Part shown: positions 7,627-15,998 of the stretch, in pieces
Layout: each line of letters begins with the position of its first letter
How positions within the stretch are numbered: the stretch's first letter is position 1
Assembly: GCA_016207825.1 (NCBI GenBank)
Contig: JACQZI010000025.1
Span: 1 to 51,047 of the forward strand
Length of the DNA stretch: 51,047 bases
Direction of reading: 5' to 3'
DNA from: Planctomycetota bacterium
Lineage (GTDB): Bacteria > Planctomycetota > MHYJ01 > JACQXL01 > JACQZI01
Translations under genes and position numbers: made by a program
Notes under the pieces: model-generated
Databases searched by the model: none
Told to the model about the DNA's origin: nothing
Seen by the model: only the letters and a program-made list of their open reading frames with translations

Positions 7627-8856
7627 ATGGCAGTGAAAACAACATGCTTACTATTGCTTTTAGGAACGATTTGCCTGTTTAGTTATTCGGCATTTGCCGA
7701 GGATGATTTCAAGCCGTCGATGAAATTCACGAACTCACGCTTCTCCGCCGGATATATAGATTCCGAGAGGAACGGCAGTTATTCGGCCGGCTCCTATTAC
7801 ATGCCCGATGCAAGATTGGAATTCAATTGGCTAATGAGCCCTGATGCAACCGTTCATGTCAGGATGAACCTGAACAACGCCAAGTTTACCGGAATGTGCT
7901 GTTTTTACGTAGAGTTGCGTAACCTGGCGGCTAATATTTCGCCGTCGTTGAAAGACAGCGCGTTTAACCCGTCCATTTGTCTCGGACAGTTTAAAATGGA
8001 TTTCGGGGAGGAAAATTTCTCCAATGACCCGACCAACGGAGTGCTCATTTCCAATTCAGCGGCAAATATTGCCGGCATGGACGAAGGTTTGAATATAAAC
8101 CAGGTGCTGCCTAAAGAAACGCTCGGGTTTCCCGCCAGATGGTCTTTGAGCTTTCATAACGGCAATACCACAGCCGCCGGCGGCGATAATACCCAGTCCA
8201 AGGCGGTTATTTTGAAACTATCCGCCCTTCCCTTGACGGCATTGTACGTTTCCGGCAGTTACTATAATTCCGGCGACTTAGGTGTGCAGGATGCGGCTTT
8301 AGGGTGTGGCGGTTTGGTCACCCGCCCGACGAACGCCACGGAATGGACGCGCAATATCTGGGAAGTTGATTTGCGCTATGATATCGAGCCGGGCAGTCAG
8401 TCTGACCATAAGCAAAGCAGGAGCAGCTGTTGTGCGGAGATAAATAGCAGCGGGATTTTACCCGGCCCGCCGGCTTTTTCGGATAGCAAGGCCTTTGTCA
8501 GGCTGGCTTACGGCAAATTTACCGACGACGGCAAAGACAGGCTTGCGCCGGTTCTCAAAGTAACCGAGCGGGAAGGTTCTTATTATTACCTGGAAGGATG
8601 TTATAACGCCACCAAGAAGGTATACCTGGGTGCCCGTTATAGTTTCATCGGGTTTGATAAGTCGGATATGTTTGCTTCGCTTAACGGTGTTAATGCCAAT
8701 GACTATACCAGGATCTCGGCTGGTCCGGGCTATCGGTTATCCAAAAATACCCACATTAAGGCAGAGTATTCCGTTGATTCTGAAAAGATGCCGACCGGAG
8801 TGTCTGAACCCAAGAATAATCAGATTGCGATTTTATTTACAACCTTGTTTGATTAG
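7627..8856 (+). CDS. Outer-membrane porin-like beta-barrel protein
   Basis: About 409 aa. A clear signal peptide (CLLLLLGTICLF...SAFA, then EDDF) precedes a sequence of alternating polar and aromatic strands ending in IAILFTTLFD, an aromatic beta-barrel C-terminus. Internal glycine/tyrosine strands (KVYLGARYSFIGF, GPGYRLSKNTHIKAEYSV) fit a 14-18 strand porin. I cannot assign a named porin family with certainty; carbohydrate- or phosphate-selective porins are the nearest look. The start at 7627 follows AAGGA by nine bases; 7609 is an alternative. Cysteines are unusually frequent for a porin (GMCCFY, SSCCAE). Its place between two metal-related lipoproteins suggests passage of metal or a metal complex (inference). 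Confidence 0.75.
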   Translation: MAVKTTCLLLLLGTICLFSYSAFAEDDFKPSMKFTNSRFSAGYIDSERNGSYSAGSYYMPDARLEFNWLMSPDATVHVRMNLNNAKFTGMCCFYVELRNLAANISPSLKDSAFNPSICLGQFKMDFGEENFSNDPTNGVLISNSAANIAGMDEGLNINQVLPKETLGFPARWSLSFHNGNTTAAGGDNTQSKAVILKLSALPLTALYVSGSYYNSGDLGVQDAALGCGGLVTRPTNATEWTRNIWEVDLRYDIEPGSQSDHKQSRSSCCAEINSSGILPGPPAFSDSKAFVRLAYGKFTDDGKDRLAPVLKVTEREGSYYYLEGCYNATKKVYLGARYSFIGFDKSDMFASLNGVNANDYTRISAGPGYRLSKNTHIKAEYSVDSEKMPTGVSEPKNNQIAILFTTLFD

Positions 8857-8871
8857 GAAAGGATACCCCGT

Positions 8872-9432
8872 ATGAAGAGAATGAAATGGGGCTGCATTGA
8901 TATGATGCGCCTGGCCATGGCGGTTATTATGGTGTTGAGCATCATCGTCACTGGATGCTCCGCCGCTTCGGCAAATAAAGAAGTTGTTGACCAAGGCGCG
9001 GGAAACCAAACCCCGTCCGAAGAATTAAAGGATTTGCTTAATCGGGGCATTGCCCGGGAGCTGAGGGTTTCCATCCAGTATATGTGGCAGCATATCATCT
9101 GCAACGATGCGGAAAGCCAGGAGTTCCAGAACGAACTAAGGTCGATTGCCGTCAACGAAATGGGCCATGCAAAAGCCATTGCCGAACGGTTGTATGCTTT
9201 GGGCGGCGTTCCGACGACCAAGTCCGAAGATGTTACTGTCGGAAGCAGCCTTAAAGAGATGTTTGAAAACGACAAAAGGGAAGAAGCCGGTGCGCTTAAA
9301 TTATACACGAGAACAATCGAACTTGCCGGCAAACTGGGCGATGAAATAACCGTTCGATTATTCAGGAAAATCCTGCAGGATGAACAGGAGCATTACGACA
9401 CCTTCAGCGCCTTTTTGGAAAAGGTAAAGTAA
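8872..9432 (+). CDS. Ferritin-like (bacterioferritin-type) lipoprotein
   Basis: 186 aa. A hydrophobic segment ends in the lipobox IVTGC (Cys29), so this is an exported lipid-anchored protein. The rest is a four-helix ferritin-like domain with di-iron ligand motifs: E in RELRVSIQY, then EMGHAK, then E in KREEAGALK and DEQEHYD. Cytoplasmic bacterioferritins and rubrerythrins share this E, ExxH, E, ExxH pattern; a membrane-tethered periplasmic version is uncommon. It may oxidise or store iron or remove peroxide at the envelope. It is the third gene after the YHS lipoprotein and porin and is followed by a perfect GC-rich palindrome. Confidence 0.88.
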   Translation: MKRMKWGCIDMMRLAMAVIMVLSIIVTGCSAASANKEVVDQGAGNQTPSEELKDLLNRGIARELRVSIQYMWQHIICNDAESQEFQNELRSIAVNEMGHAKAIAERLYALGGVPTTKSEDVTVGSSLKEMFENDKREEAGALKLYTRTIELAGKLGDEITVRLFRKILQDEQEHYDTFSAFLEKVK

Positions 9433-9436
9433 AACT

Positions 9437-9468
9437 CCATCCCCCCGGCATTAATGCCGGGGGGATGG
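9437..9468. terminator. Perfect 32-bp palindrome, probable bidirectional terminator
   Basis: A 16-bp arm rich in C and G (CCATCCCCCCGGCATT) pairs perfectly with the following 16 bases, five bases after the ferritin-like stop. There is no T-run, so it may stop RNA polymerase with a factor or protect 3' ends. Confidence 0.6.
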
Positions 9469-9550
9469 TGCTCCCTTAAAATATCGGATAAAACAGCCAT
9501 CCGTTTACTTCTTATAATACCAATTTCTGCGCGTACATTTCGTATTTAAC

Positions 9551-9592
9551 TGTCTCACTTAATACTAAGTTTCATTTATATTAAAAGAGACA
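9551..9592. promoter_or_regulatory. Upstream activator-site cluster of the winged-helix operon
   Basis: Half-site TGTCTCACTTAA at 9551-9562, then 17 bp later a palindrome AGTTTCATTT...AAAAGAGACA (9568-9592). The palindrome starts 232 bp before the -24 GG. The 9433-9882 gap otherwise holds only the terminator, the second site and the promoter. Confidence 0.72.
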
Positions 9593-9682
9593 GTTTGGGC
9601 TTCATGATTTAATGCGCTTTCACCCTAATATCCTGTAATTGTTGATGTTATACCATCCCTTTCTATATGGATTAGATTAAGC

Positions 9683-9710
9683 AGTTTCATTAAGAATTAT
9701 TAGATGATAC
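9683..9710. promoter_or_regulatory. Promoter-proximal activator site, winged-helix operon
   Basis: AGTTTCATTAA...TTAGATGATA, a degenerate version of the palindrome, starting 117 bp before the -24 GG at 9800. Confidence 0.65.
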
Positions 9711-9797
9711 GGAGTGATAACTTCTGCTTAAGCAGTATCCTTATGCAATCTCTTTATTCTTAAGGTGTTAGGCATACCGGAAATATTTATGTTTTGG

Positions 9798-9814
9798 TTG
9801 GCACGATATTTGCT
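9798..9814 (+). promoter_or_regulatory. Sigma-54 promoter of the 9.9-22.6 kb gene run
   Basis: TTGGCACGATATTTGCT, GG at 9800-9801 and GC at 9812-9813 with ten bases between. Predicted start of transcription near 9824. Confidence 0.88.
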
Positions 9815-9882
9815 TATAAAGATAAATGTTATTACGGCGTAATGCCGGTGTGGTAGATTTTAATGAAAGGGGGTGAAAAGAG

Positions 9883-10146
9883 ATGGGAAAATGTTCTGCT
9901 AAATCATTTCCAAAGGGGCAGATGATGAATGTCCGTGCCGATGTTGGTAGCGCCGCAGGGAAGCTCTGGCAATATCTTTCCAAAAACGGCGTATCCAGCC
10001 TTGAGGACTTAAGCTGCCAGGCTGATATTGACTGCGATTTAGCCAAGCTGGCGGTTGGTTGGTTAGCCAGGGAAGATAAGGTTTGCCTTAGCCGGGATAA
10101 GAACGATACGTATATCCGGTTATCCGATTCCGAAGTAAGGGTATAA
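9883..10146 (+). CDS. Small winged helix-turn-helix protein (DUF2582-like)
   Basis: 87 aa, preceded by a strong purine-rich ribosome site (AAAGGGGGTG). The core AAGKLWQYLSKNG..SLEDL and LAVGWLAREDKVCL matches the short winged-helix family typified by GKIWY..L...G.....L and LALGWLAREDK. A close relative in this window lies at 39510. Members are thought to be DNA- or protein-binding winged helices of unknown target. This copy has a Cys-containing N-terminal extension (MGKCSAK) and two more cysteines in the helix region (SCQADIDC), so redox or metal control is possible. First gene after a sigma-54 promoter. Confidence 0.82.
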   Translation: MGKCSAKSFPKGQMMNVRADVGSAAGKLWQYLSKNGVSSLEDLSCQADIDCDLAKLAVGWLAREDKVCLSRDKNDTYIRLSDSEVRV

Positions 10147-10230
10147 ATTTAAATCATTATTACGGGAAATGGGGGAGTAAGATATACCCGGCGGTATGAA
10201 GGATGGTATTGAAGGAGAATTGCCCAAAAT

Positions 10231-10338
10231 ATGGATAAAAATGGCAAAAGGATACAAACACCGCAATATCATCTGATCATTCCCTTAGGGGACCCGGGAT
10301 ATCTTTTCCCCTTTCCCGAAAATGAATCCTTATTTTAA
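10231..10338 (+). CDS. Possible 35-aa ORF
   Basis: A short frame with ATG at 10231 and TAA at 10336-10338 follows GAAGGAGAA, though the spacing of about 13 bases is long. The product would be polar, then hydrophobic with several prolines. I recognise nothing in it. The surrounding 10147-10390 gap holds no better candidate. Confidence 0.25.
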   Translation: MDKNGKRIQTPQYHLIIPLGDPGYLFPFPENESLF

Positions 10339-10390
10339 CCGGAATCGTAAGAGCCAAGAGATTAATAATATTTTATAAGGAGGATTAAAT

Positions 10391-10570
10391 ATGTGCCAGA
10401 TATGCGGTTGTACTCCATGTAAGAAATGCGGAAAGCCTATTGAAAACGGAGTTTGCAGCGGGTGCGGCAAGAAATCTGATGATTGTAACTGCAAAACCCA
10501 AACCGTTTCAGGTTTTTTGGAACAGGTCCGAAAACACCTGAATAAATGGAGGAATTTTCCGGTGCCGTGA
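10391..10570 (+). CDS. Cys-rich zinc-ribbon-like mini-protein
   Basis: 59 aa, strongly supported by AAGGAGG eight bases before the ATG. Eleven cysteines cluster in the first 36 residues: MCQICGCTPCKKCGKPI, VCSGCGKK and DDCNC. The CxxC pairs suggest binding of one or two zinc or iron ions. The last 22 residues are a basic amphipathic helix (FLEQVRKHLNKW). It may be a metal-binding or redox accessory to its neighbours; function unknown. Another Cys-rich mini-protein follows the second winged-helix gene at 39789, so the pairing of winged helix plus Cys-rich peptide recurs. Confidence 0.8.
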   Translation: MCQICGCTPCKKCGKPIENGVCSGCGKKSDDCNCKTQTVSGFLEQVRKHLNKWRNFPVP

Positions 10571-10736
10571 ACCCTTTTTAGCCGGGAAAGATGGCGGATA
10601 ATTGTTTATTAAGCCGGATTTTTCATTTGGATGAAAGTGGCTGCGAAGGCGACAGGATTAATAAAGAAAAGGAGAATTGTTGCCGAAACTTGGTAGAAAA
10701 GCCAAGATTAAAAACAGACTATAGCCGGGTGAATAA

Positions 10737-11648
10737 ATGAAACCTTGTAGCTTCTGCAGAAACATTTTGGATAACATCGCCAACGGCGTATATGTCGTAG
10801 ATAATAATCTACACATCAGGTATTGGAACAGGATTATGGAGAAGATTACCGGCATAAAATCGCACGAAATAACCGGATATCCCTGTGAGCATAGGAAATT
10901 CTTTTATTATGACCGGAGCGGGGGACATCCCTGTACTCCTGAAAAATGTATTTTAGTGAATGCCATAAAATATGGTATCGCCGAGGAAAAGGATTTTTAT
11001 CTCCACCATAAAGACGGATTCCAGGTGCCCGTTTCCCTGCGGGCTACGCCCCTTAGAAACGCGCACAACCAAGTCGTAGGAGCCGTCGGGATGTCCTGCG
11101 TTAATCTATATAAGATGGCTGGCATTCGGTATGCCACCGAGCAGGAACTAATGGCTTATATTGACCCGGTTACCCGCATAGGCAATCGCCGCTATGTTGA
11201 AATGAATGTCCAACGGAGATTGGAAGAATTATGCCGTTATTCTTGGAGTTTTGGCATACTGTTTATTGACCTGGACCATTTCAAGAAAATCAATGATTTA
11301 TACGGCCATGATACCGGCGACGAAGTGCTTAAGAGTATGTCCAGTGTGCTTCAGCGTAATTTAAGGTCTTATGATGGGGTGGGACGCTGGGGCGGAGAAG
11401 AATTTATTGCCACCGTTCAGGGGGTTAAGGCGAATATGCTTTCTATCGTGGCGAACCGATTGCGTCAAACCATTGAAAGAAATAAGGTTATTGTAGGCGT
11501 GCATAATATCAAATGCACCATTTCTCTCGGCGCAACTCTGGGCAAAACCACCGATACAGTGGATGGTCTCCTGACAAGAGCAGATGGATTAATGTACCAT
11601 AGCAAGAAATCAGGTCGTAATTGCGTGTCTACGGAAAAATTATGTTAA
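10737..11648 (+). CDS. PAS-GGDEF diguanylate cyclase with a cysteine-bearing PAS domain
   Basis: 303 aa, soluble. PAS domain at about residues 1-115 (NGVYVVDNNLHIRYWNR), with three cysteines spaced YPCEH, HPCTPEKC. GGDEF domain at about 135-300 with active site GGEEF near 219-223 and the inhibitory RSYD five residues ahead. It should synthesise cyclic di-GMP. The same PAS cysteine arrangement is in the paralogue at 42510 and could hold a metal, an iron-sulfur cluster or a disulfide (inference). The gene lies in the first long sigma-54 gene run. Confidence 0.93.
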   Translation: MKPCSFCRNILDNIANGVYVVDNNLHIRYWNRIMEKITGIKSHEITGYPCEHRKFFYYDRSGGHPCTPEKCILVNAIKYGIAEEKDFYLHHKDGFQVPVSLRATPLRNAHNQVVGAVGMSCVNLYKMAGIRYATEQELMAYIDPVTRIGNRRYVEMNVQRRLEELCRYSWSFGILFIDLDHFKKINDLYGHDTGDEVLKSMSSVLQRNLRSYDGVGRWGGEEFIATVQGVKANMLSIVANRLRQTIERNKVIVGVHNIKCTISLGATLGKTTDTVDGLLTRADGLMYHSKKSGRNCVSTEKLC

Positions 11649-11761
11649 GCGGATGCGATAGATGATTAACAGGATAAGAAAAGTGCTAAAAAACGGCTCT
11701 AAAAAGAGTCCCTGCCAGAGGGGATTCCTTGAATTCGCCGGGTTGTCCGGAACGAAAAATT

Positions 11762-12130
11762 ATGATTGAGCAACCTGTGGAGCAGGGAATAGATATTACT
11801 ACACAACGGCAGGATGGAATCGTTGAAGTTATAATGAAGGGATACATAGACGCTTATACATATACAGATGTTGAAAAAACCTTTAATCGCCTCGTTGAAG
11901 AAAAGGTTTCTAAAGTGATTTTGGATATGTCTAAGGTGAAATTTTTAGGGGCGGTTGGGGCGGGGCTTCTTATAACTTTATTAACCGGGATAGAAGAAAA
12001 TAAAGGAAAAGTAGTAATATTAAAACCCTCCTCCGAAGTAAAAGAAGTATTGGACTTAGTCGGGTTGAGCGCTGTTTTTCCCATAGCTAATGACAATGTA
12101 ACGGCGTGGAAATCTGTTTTGTCCGCATGA
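11762..12130 (+). CDS. STAS-domain protein (anti-sigma-factor-antagonist type) without phosphoserine site
   Basis: 122 aa from ATG 11762; the ribosome site is weak. A single STAS domain covers about residues 18-115: GIVEVIMKGYIDA, then VSKVILDMSKVKFLGAVGAG. In SpoIIAA-type antagonists the loop after the strand reads D-S-S-G and its serine is phosphorylated. Here the matching residues are G-A-V-G, so regulation by phosphorylation at that site is not possible. No anti-sigma kinase gene is next to it. It may be a constitutive partner-binding protein. Confidence 0.85.
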   Translation: MIEQPVEQGIDITTQRQDGIVEVIMKGYIDAYTYTDVEKTFNRLVEEKVSKVILDMSKVKFLGAVGAGLLITLLTGIEENKGKVVILKPSSEVKEVLDLVGLSAVFPIANDNVTAWKSVLSA

Positions 12131-12181
12131 TGTTATTGTGATTGTTAGGATAATTGTCTGGTTATACGAAAGGTTTAATGA

Positions 12182-12271
12182 ATGAATATTCTGCTTATCG
12201 CAGCTAATCGCCATAAACAGCCGGTTCCGGTGATGCCGTTCGGGCATTGCATTCCGGAGCAAATTTATTAG
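12182..12271 (+). pseudogene. Possible remnant of a B12-binding radical SAM protein N-terminus
   Basis: A 29-codon frame begins MNILLIAANRHKQPVPVMP and then stops. This opening strongly resembles the first strand of B12-binding radical SAM proteins (MKILLI.PN....P..P.GL), which normally continue for over 400 residues. Nothing further is present, so I read it as a decayed fragment. It could also be a leader peptide for the hydrolase that follows. Confidence 0.35.
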
Positions 12272-12353
12272 GAGTAAAATTATGAAACAAATTTGTACAG
12301 CCCCGATTCAAGGGATTAATAATGTTTCCGGCGAAAAAGGAGGAGGAAAATCA

Positions 12354-13172
12354 ATGAAATATATCCTGCTGGCAATAATTGTAGTTTTATTGTTGTTTAT
12401 CCTGTCCTATAAGGGCGACGATAAAACACCCGCCAGGATAATCTCAGAAAACGTAGAATATAAAAGCAATGGCGTGGTAATGGAAGGCTTCATTGCTTAT
12501 GACGGGGCGGTTTCCGGTAAGCGGCCGGCAGTCATCATCGTCCATGAATGGGATGGGCTGGGTAATTACGTCAAAAGCCGGGCGGAACAGATTGCCCGAT
12601 TGGGTTATGTGGCTTTCTGCGCGGATATTTACGGAAAAGGCGTAAGGGCAAGCTCGAGCGAAGAATCCGCAAAGTTAGCCGGCACTTACCGCGCCAACCC
12701 CAAACTTATGCGGGAAAGGATAACCGCCGCATTAGAAGAACTGAAAAATAATGAACTGGTGGATAAGGATAATATCGCAGCCATGGGGTATTGCTTCGGC
12801 GGAGGGACTGTTTTGGAGCTGGCAAGGACCGGGGCGGATATTAAGGGCGTTATCAGTTTCCACGGCAACCTCAATAACCTTGATCCGGCAACGACAAAAC
12901 CAATCCAGGCGAAAATATTGGTTCTGCACGGCGCGGATGACAAATCAGTAACGCCGGAGGCGATGACGGCATTTGAAGATGAAATGCGCCATGCCAAAAC
13001 CGACTGGCAAATTGTCATTTACGGCAACGCTGTGCACGGGTTTACCAATCCGGCACATGGCAATGACCCGGGAAAAGGCGCGGCTTATGAGGAGAAGGCC
13101 GACAAACGTTCATGGGAAGCCATGAAGAGCTTCCTTAAAGAAATATTTTCTCCGAATGATTTAAAGCACTGA
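12354..13172 (+). CDS. Membrane-anchored dienelactone hydrolase family protein
   Basis: 272 aa from ATG 12354, placed by AGGAGGAGG upstream; an earlier in-frame ATG at 12282 lacks such support. An N-terminal hydrophobic helix (ILLAIIVVLLLFILS) anchors or exports it. The alpha/beta-hydrolase fold carries the dienelactone hydrolase triad: nucleophile Cys in GYCFGGG, Asp in HGADDKSV, His in AVHGFT. The family hydrolyses lactones or esters; substrate unknown. Close homologues are found among periplasmic DLH proteins. Confidence 0.88.
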   Translation: MKYILLAIIVVLLLFILSYKGDDKTPARIISENVEYKSNGVVMEGFIAYDGAVSGKRPAVIIVHEWDGLGNYVKSRAEQIARLGYVAFCADIYGKGVRASSSEESAKLAGTYRANPKLMRERITAALEELKNNELVDKDNIAAMGYCFGGGTVLELARTGADIKGVISFHGNLNNLDPATTKPIQAKILVLHGADDKSVTPEAMTAFEDEMRHAKTDWQIVIYGNAVHGFTNPAHGNDPGKGAAYEEKADKRSWEAMKSFLKEIFSPNDLKH

Positions 13173-13190
13173 TTAAAAAACAACCATGTT

Positions 13191-14096
13191 ATGGTAAAAA
13201 CAACGCTGGTGAAAAAGACTGTCCCGAATGCTTTTACCGGAAATGGCAAGGCGCTGGTGAGCAAGGTAAATATCACCGGAAATCTCAGGCGGGATATCAG
13301 GAAAGCTGTCTCTTTAATCGGCGATCTGGCCCGTATAATCAAGCCTAACGATACGGTCCTTTTGAAGCCCAACTACGTATTTGATGCGCCGTATCCGGCT
13401 ACCACATCCCCTGATTTCCTGCGCGCGGTTGTGGAAATAGTTAAGGAATACCATCCGTCAAGAATCCTGATAGGTGAGTCCTCGGCTTACTGGCAAAACA
13501 CGCGCCGGAATATGGAGCGCCACGGCGCCTTTGATGTTGCCCGTGAAACCGGCGCGGAAATTTATATCTTTGATGATTACGACTGGGTTAGGATAGCGAT
13601 TCCTAATGGAAAATACCAGAAATCCACCAAAATCCCCAGAATATTGGATGAGGTGAACTGCCTGATTTTCCTGCCGTGTTTGAAAACCCACCGGCTTGCC
13701 AGATACACCTGTTCCCTGAAACTTGCCTTTGGTTGCACCAAGAAATCCGAGCGGGTAGCACATTTTATTAACCTGGAACCCAAGGTTGCCGAGGTGGCAT
13801 CGGTAATCTGGCCGGACCTGTGCATCGTGGACGCCCGGAAAATCTTCATTACCCATGGCCCGGGTGAAGGGGATGCCGCCGAGCCCGGATTGTTTCTTGC
13901 TTCCGGCGACCGGATTGCGATTGATGTCGAAGGAGTAAAAATAATCCAGTCTTATCCTGCCAAAAACAGGCTGGATATGGATGCCTGGGAGCTCCCGACC
14001 ATAAGGCGTGCGATAGAACTTGGGCTGGGCGCCGAATCAGAAAAAGATTATATATTAAAATCTTCTGAGAAATTGGATTTCGTTGCCCAGCCCTAA
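13191..14096 (+). CDS. DUF362 family protein
   Basis: 301 aa. The fold-defining segments of DUF362 proteins are visible: NDTVLLKPNYV near residue 55, TTSPDFLRAVVEIVKE, RILIGESSAYWQ, LIFLPCLKTH and LKLAFGCTKK, then DLCIVDA and SGDRIAIDVEG. Many relatives carry a C-terminal pair of 4Fe-4S motifs; this one ends without them. The function of the family is not established. It sits between the hydrolase and thiol peroxidase in one direction. No ribosome site of note precedes ATG 13191. Confidence 0.85.
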   Translation: MVKTTLVKKTVPNAFTGNGKALVSKVNITGNLRRDIRKAVSLIGDLARIIKPNDTVLLKPNYVFDAPYPATTSPDFLRAVVEIVKEYHPSRILIGESSAYWQNTRRNMERHGAFDVARETGAEIYIFDDYDWVRIAIPNGKYQKSTKIPRILDEVNCLIFLPCLKTHRLARYTCSLKLAFGCTKKSERVAHFINLEPKVAEVASVIWPDLCIVDARKIFITHGPGEGDAAEPGLFLASGDRIAIDVEGVKIIQSYPAKNRLDMDAWELPTIRRAIELGLGAESEKDYILKSSEKLDFVAQP

Positions 14097-14114
14097 AATA
14101 TAAAAGGAGATATA

Positions 14115-14648
14115 ATGGAAAGAACCGTAAAGTTTAAAGGACAGTCCGTAACCTTGGAGGGGACGGAATTGAAAATCGGCAGGCAGGCACCCGATTTTAC
14201 CGTGGTTAACCAGGATATGAAAGAAGTCAGCCTGGCTGATTATAACGGTAAGATTAAGGTCATCACCACTTTCCCTTCCCTGGATACGCCGGTCTGCGAT
14301 TTGCAGGTAAAGGAATTCAATAAAAGGGCGGCTAAGCTCTCCGATGACGTCATCGTCCTGGGCATAAGCATGGACCTGCCTTTTGCCCAGGCCAGGTTCT
14401 GCCAGGAAAATGAGATTAAGAATGCCGTGGTCGTATCCGATTACCGGTACGCCTCCTTCGGCAAGAATTACGGATTGCTTATCAAGGAACTCCGGCTCCT
14501 GGCGCGCTCCGTGATTATCCTGGATAAGGATAATGTAGCCCGGTATATCCAGATAGTGGATGATTTGGGCAAGCCGCCTGATTATGATGCGGCATTAACC
14601 AAGCTCTCTGAAATAAAACAGCCAGAAACACAGCCCAGCGTAACTTAA
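14115..14648 (+). CDS. tpx: Thiol peroxidase
   Basis: 177 aa. An atypical 2-Cys peroxiredoxin of the Tpx class: PSLDTPVCDLQ carries the peroxidatic Cys61 and RFCQEN the resolving Cys96, the same spacing as known Tpx enzymes. It reduces hydrogen peroxide and alkyl peroxides with electrons from thioredoxin; a thioredoxin and reductase are encoded at 44111-45350. AAAGGAGAT precedes the start. The C-terminal ten residues (PETQPSVT end) are an extra polar tail. Confidence 0.95.
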   Translation: MERTVKFKGQSVTLEGTELKIGRQAPDFTVVNQDMKEVSLADYNGKIKVITTFPSLDTPVCDLQVKEFNKRAAKLSDDVIVLGISMDLPFAQARFCQENEIKNAVVVSDYRYASFGKNYGLLIKELRLLARSVIILDKDNVARYIQIVDDLGKPPDYDAALTKLSEIKQPETQPSVT

Positions 14649-14712
14649 TCGGTTCGCCGGGTAGTTTACAGGCTATTGGCCTGTCTTTGACAGGAGAAAG
14701 GATTAGGGTTTT

Positions 14713-15291
14713 ATGTTACCAATTGGATTACTGATGAAAGAACACCGCTTGATCGAACAAATGTTCGGGGTCATTGAGAAAGAAACCGGCATATTCCGGC
14801 AGGAAAACAAGGCTAACCCCGTCTTTATTTCGCGGGCAATTGATTTTATCCGCAACTATGCCGACCTATGCCATCACGGCAAGGAAGAAGGCATCCTGTT
14901 CCGCGACCTGTCCCGGAAAAAACTGTCTCCCAAGCATACGCGCATCATGGACGAATTAATTGATGAGCATCGCCAGGCGCGGGCTAAGGTCCATGAATTA
15001 GTCCGGGCTAACGAGAAATACAGCACCGGCGCACCCGAAGCGTTGCCCCAAATCCTGAAGTGCATTGATTTCCTGGTTGATTTTTATCCTAAGCATATCG
15101 AAAAAGAGGACAAGCAGTTTTTCCCTCCCTGCATGGATTATTTCAGCCCAGCGGAAAAAAAGGCAATGCTGGCGGAAGAGCGGGAATTTGACCGCAGCAT
15201 GGTGCACCGGATATACCAGGATAAAGCCGAGCAGCCGGCTGAACCGGATGTCGGGACATGGTATTTCAAAACTTGCCACCAGAAAGTATGA
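14713..15291 (+). CDS. Hemerythrin HHE domain protein
   Basis: 192 aa. The hemerythrin-like di-iron ligand pattern is visible: MKEHRLIEQMF, CHHGKEEGILF, DEHRQAR and HIEKEDKQFFP. Such proteins bind O2 or NO or help iron repair. It lies after thiol peroxidase and its stop overlaps the next start by ATGA, so translation is probably coupled. A GGAGAAAGGA region precedes ATG 14713. Confidence 0.93.
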   Translation: MLPIGLLMKEHRLIEQMFGVIEKETGIFRQENKANPVFISRAIDFIRNYADLCHHGKEEGILFRDLSRKKLSPKHTRIMDELIDEHRQARAKVHELVRANEKYSTGAPEALPQILKCIDFLVDFYPKHIEKEDKQFFPPCMDYFSPAEKKAMLAEEREFDRSMVHRIYQDKAEQPAEPDVGTWYFKTCHQKV

Positions 15292-15971
15292 TAAATGACC
15301 GGCGCGTTATGATTAAGTTTAACAACCGCTATGAAGCCGGCCGGATGTTGTTCAATAAAATCGCCGGACTAGACCTGACACTAAAGAAGCCGCTTATCCT
15401 GGGCATCCCGCGCGGCGGCGTGGCAATAGGCGCGGCATTGGCGCAGGGCTTGCAGGCGCCGTTGGACACCATCACCTTAAGAAAACTGCCCTTCCCGGAT
15501 AATCCTGAAGCCGGATTTGGCGCGGTCACTCTTGACAAGGTCGTTATTCTCAACGAGAAATTAATAAATTATTACCGGCTGGATGAGCACACGATAAACC
15601 GGATTGTGGATGAGGTCTATAAAGAAGTGCTCAGGCGTAACCGCATATACCGGCAGAATAAGCCCTTTCCAAAATTAAACGGCCGCACAGTCATCATCAC
15701 GGATGACGGGCTGGCCAGCGGTTTTACGATGTTAGCCGCCATCAGGTTTGCCCGCCAGCGGGATGCCGGTGAAATAATCGTCGCGGTTCCCGTGGCCCAT
15801 CGCCAGGCATATGATATGATAAAGAAAGAAAGCGATAATCTCGCGGCTTTGCATGTCAGCGACCAACCCTATTTTGCCGTGGCTGGATTCTATGATGATT
15901 TTCCCGATATGACGGATAATGAGGTCATCTCTTATTTAACCGGTGAAAAACAAGGTAGTTTTGCTAAATAG
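15288..15971 (+). CDS. Phosphoribosyltransferase family protein (copy 1)
   Basis: 227 aa from the ATG that overlaps the hemerythrin stop (ATGA); an internal ATG at 15309 is possible. The PRPP-binding loop reads VIITDDGLASGFT, and the entry motif is LGIPRGGVAIG. These type I phosphoribosyltransferase-like proteins are common in stress operons next to hydrolases, but their base substrate is unknown. A second copy is at 19415. Confidence 0.88.
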   Translation: MINDRRVMIKFNNRYEAGRMLFNKIAGLDLTLKKPLILGIPRGGVAIGAALAQGLQAPLDTITLRKLPFPDNPEAGFGAVTLDKVVILNEKLINYYRLDEHTINRIVDEVYKEVLRRNRIYRQNKPFPKLNGRTVIITDDGLASGFTMLAAIRFARQRDAGEIIVAVPVAHRQAYDMIKKESDNLAALHVSDQPYFAVAGFYDDFPDMTDNEVISYLTGEKQGSFAK

Positions 15972-15998
15972 TTGAGAATGCTGAAAGGAGGAAATGGT

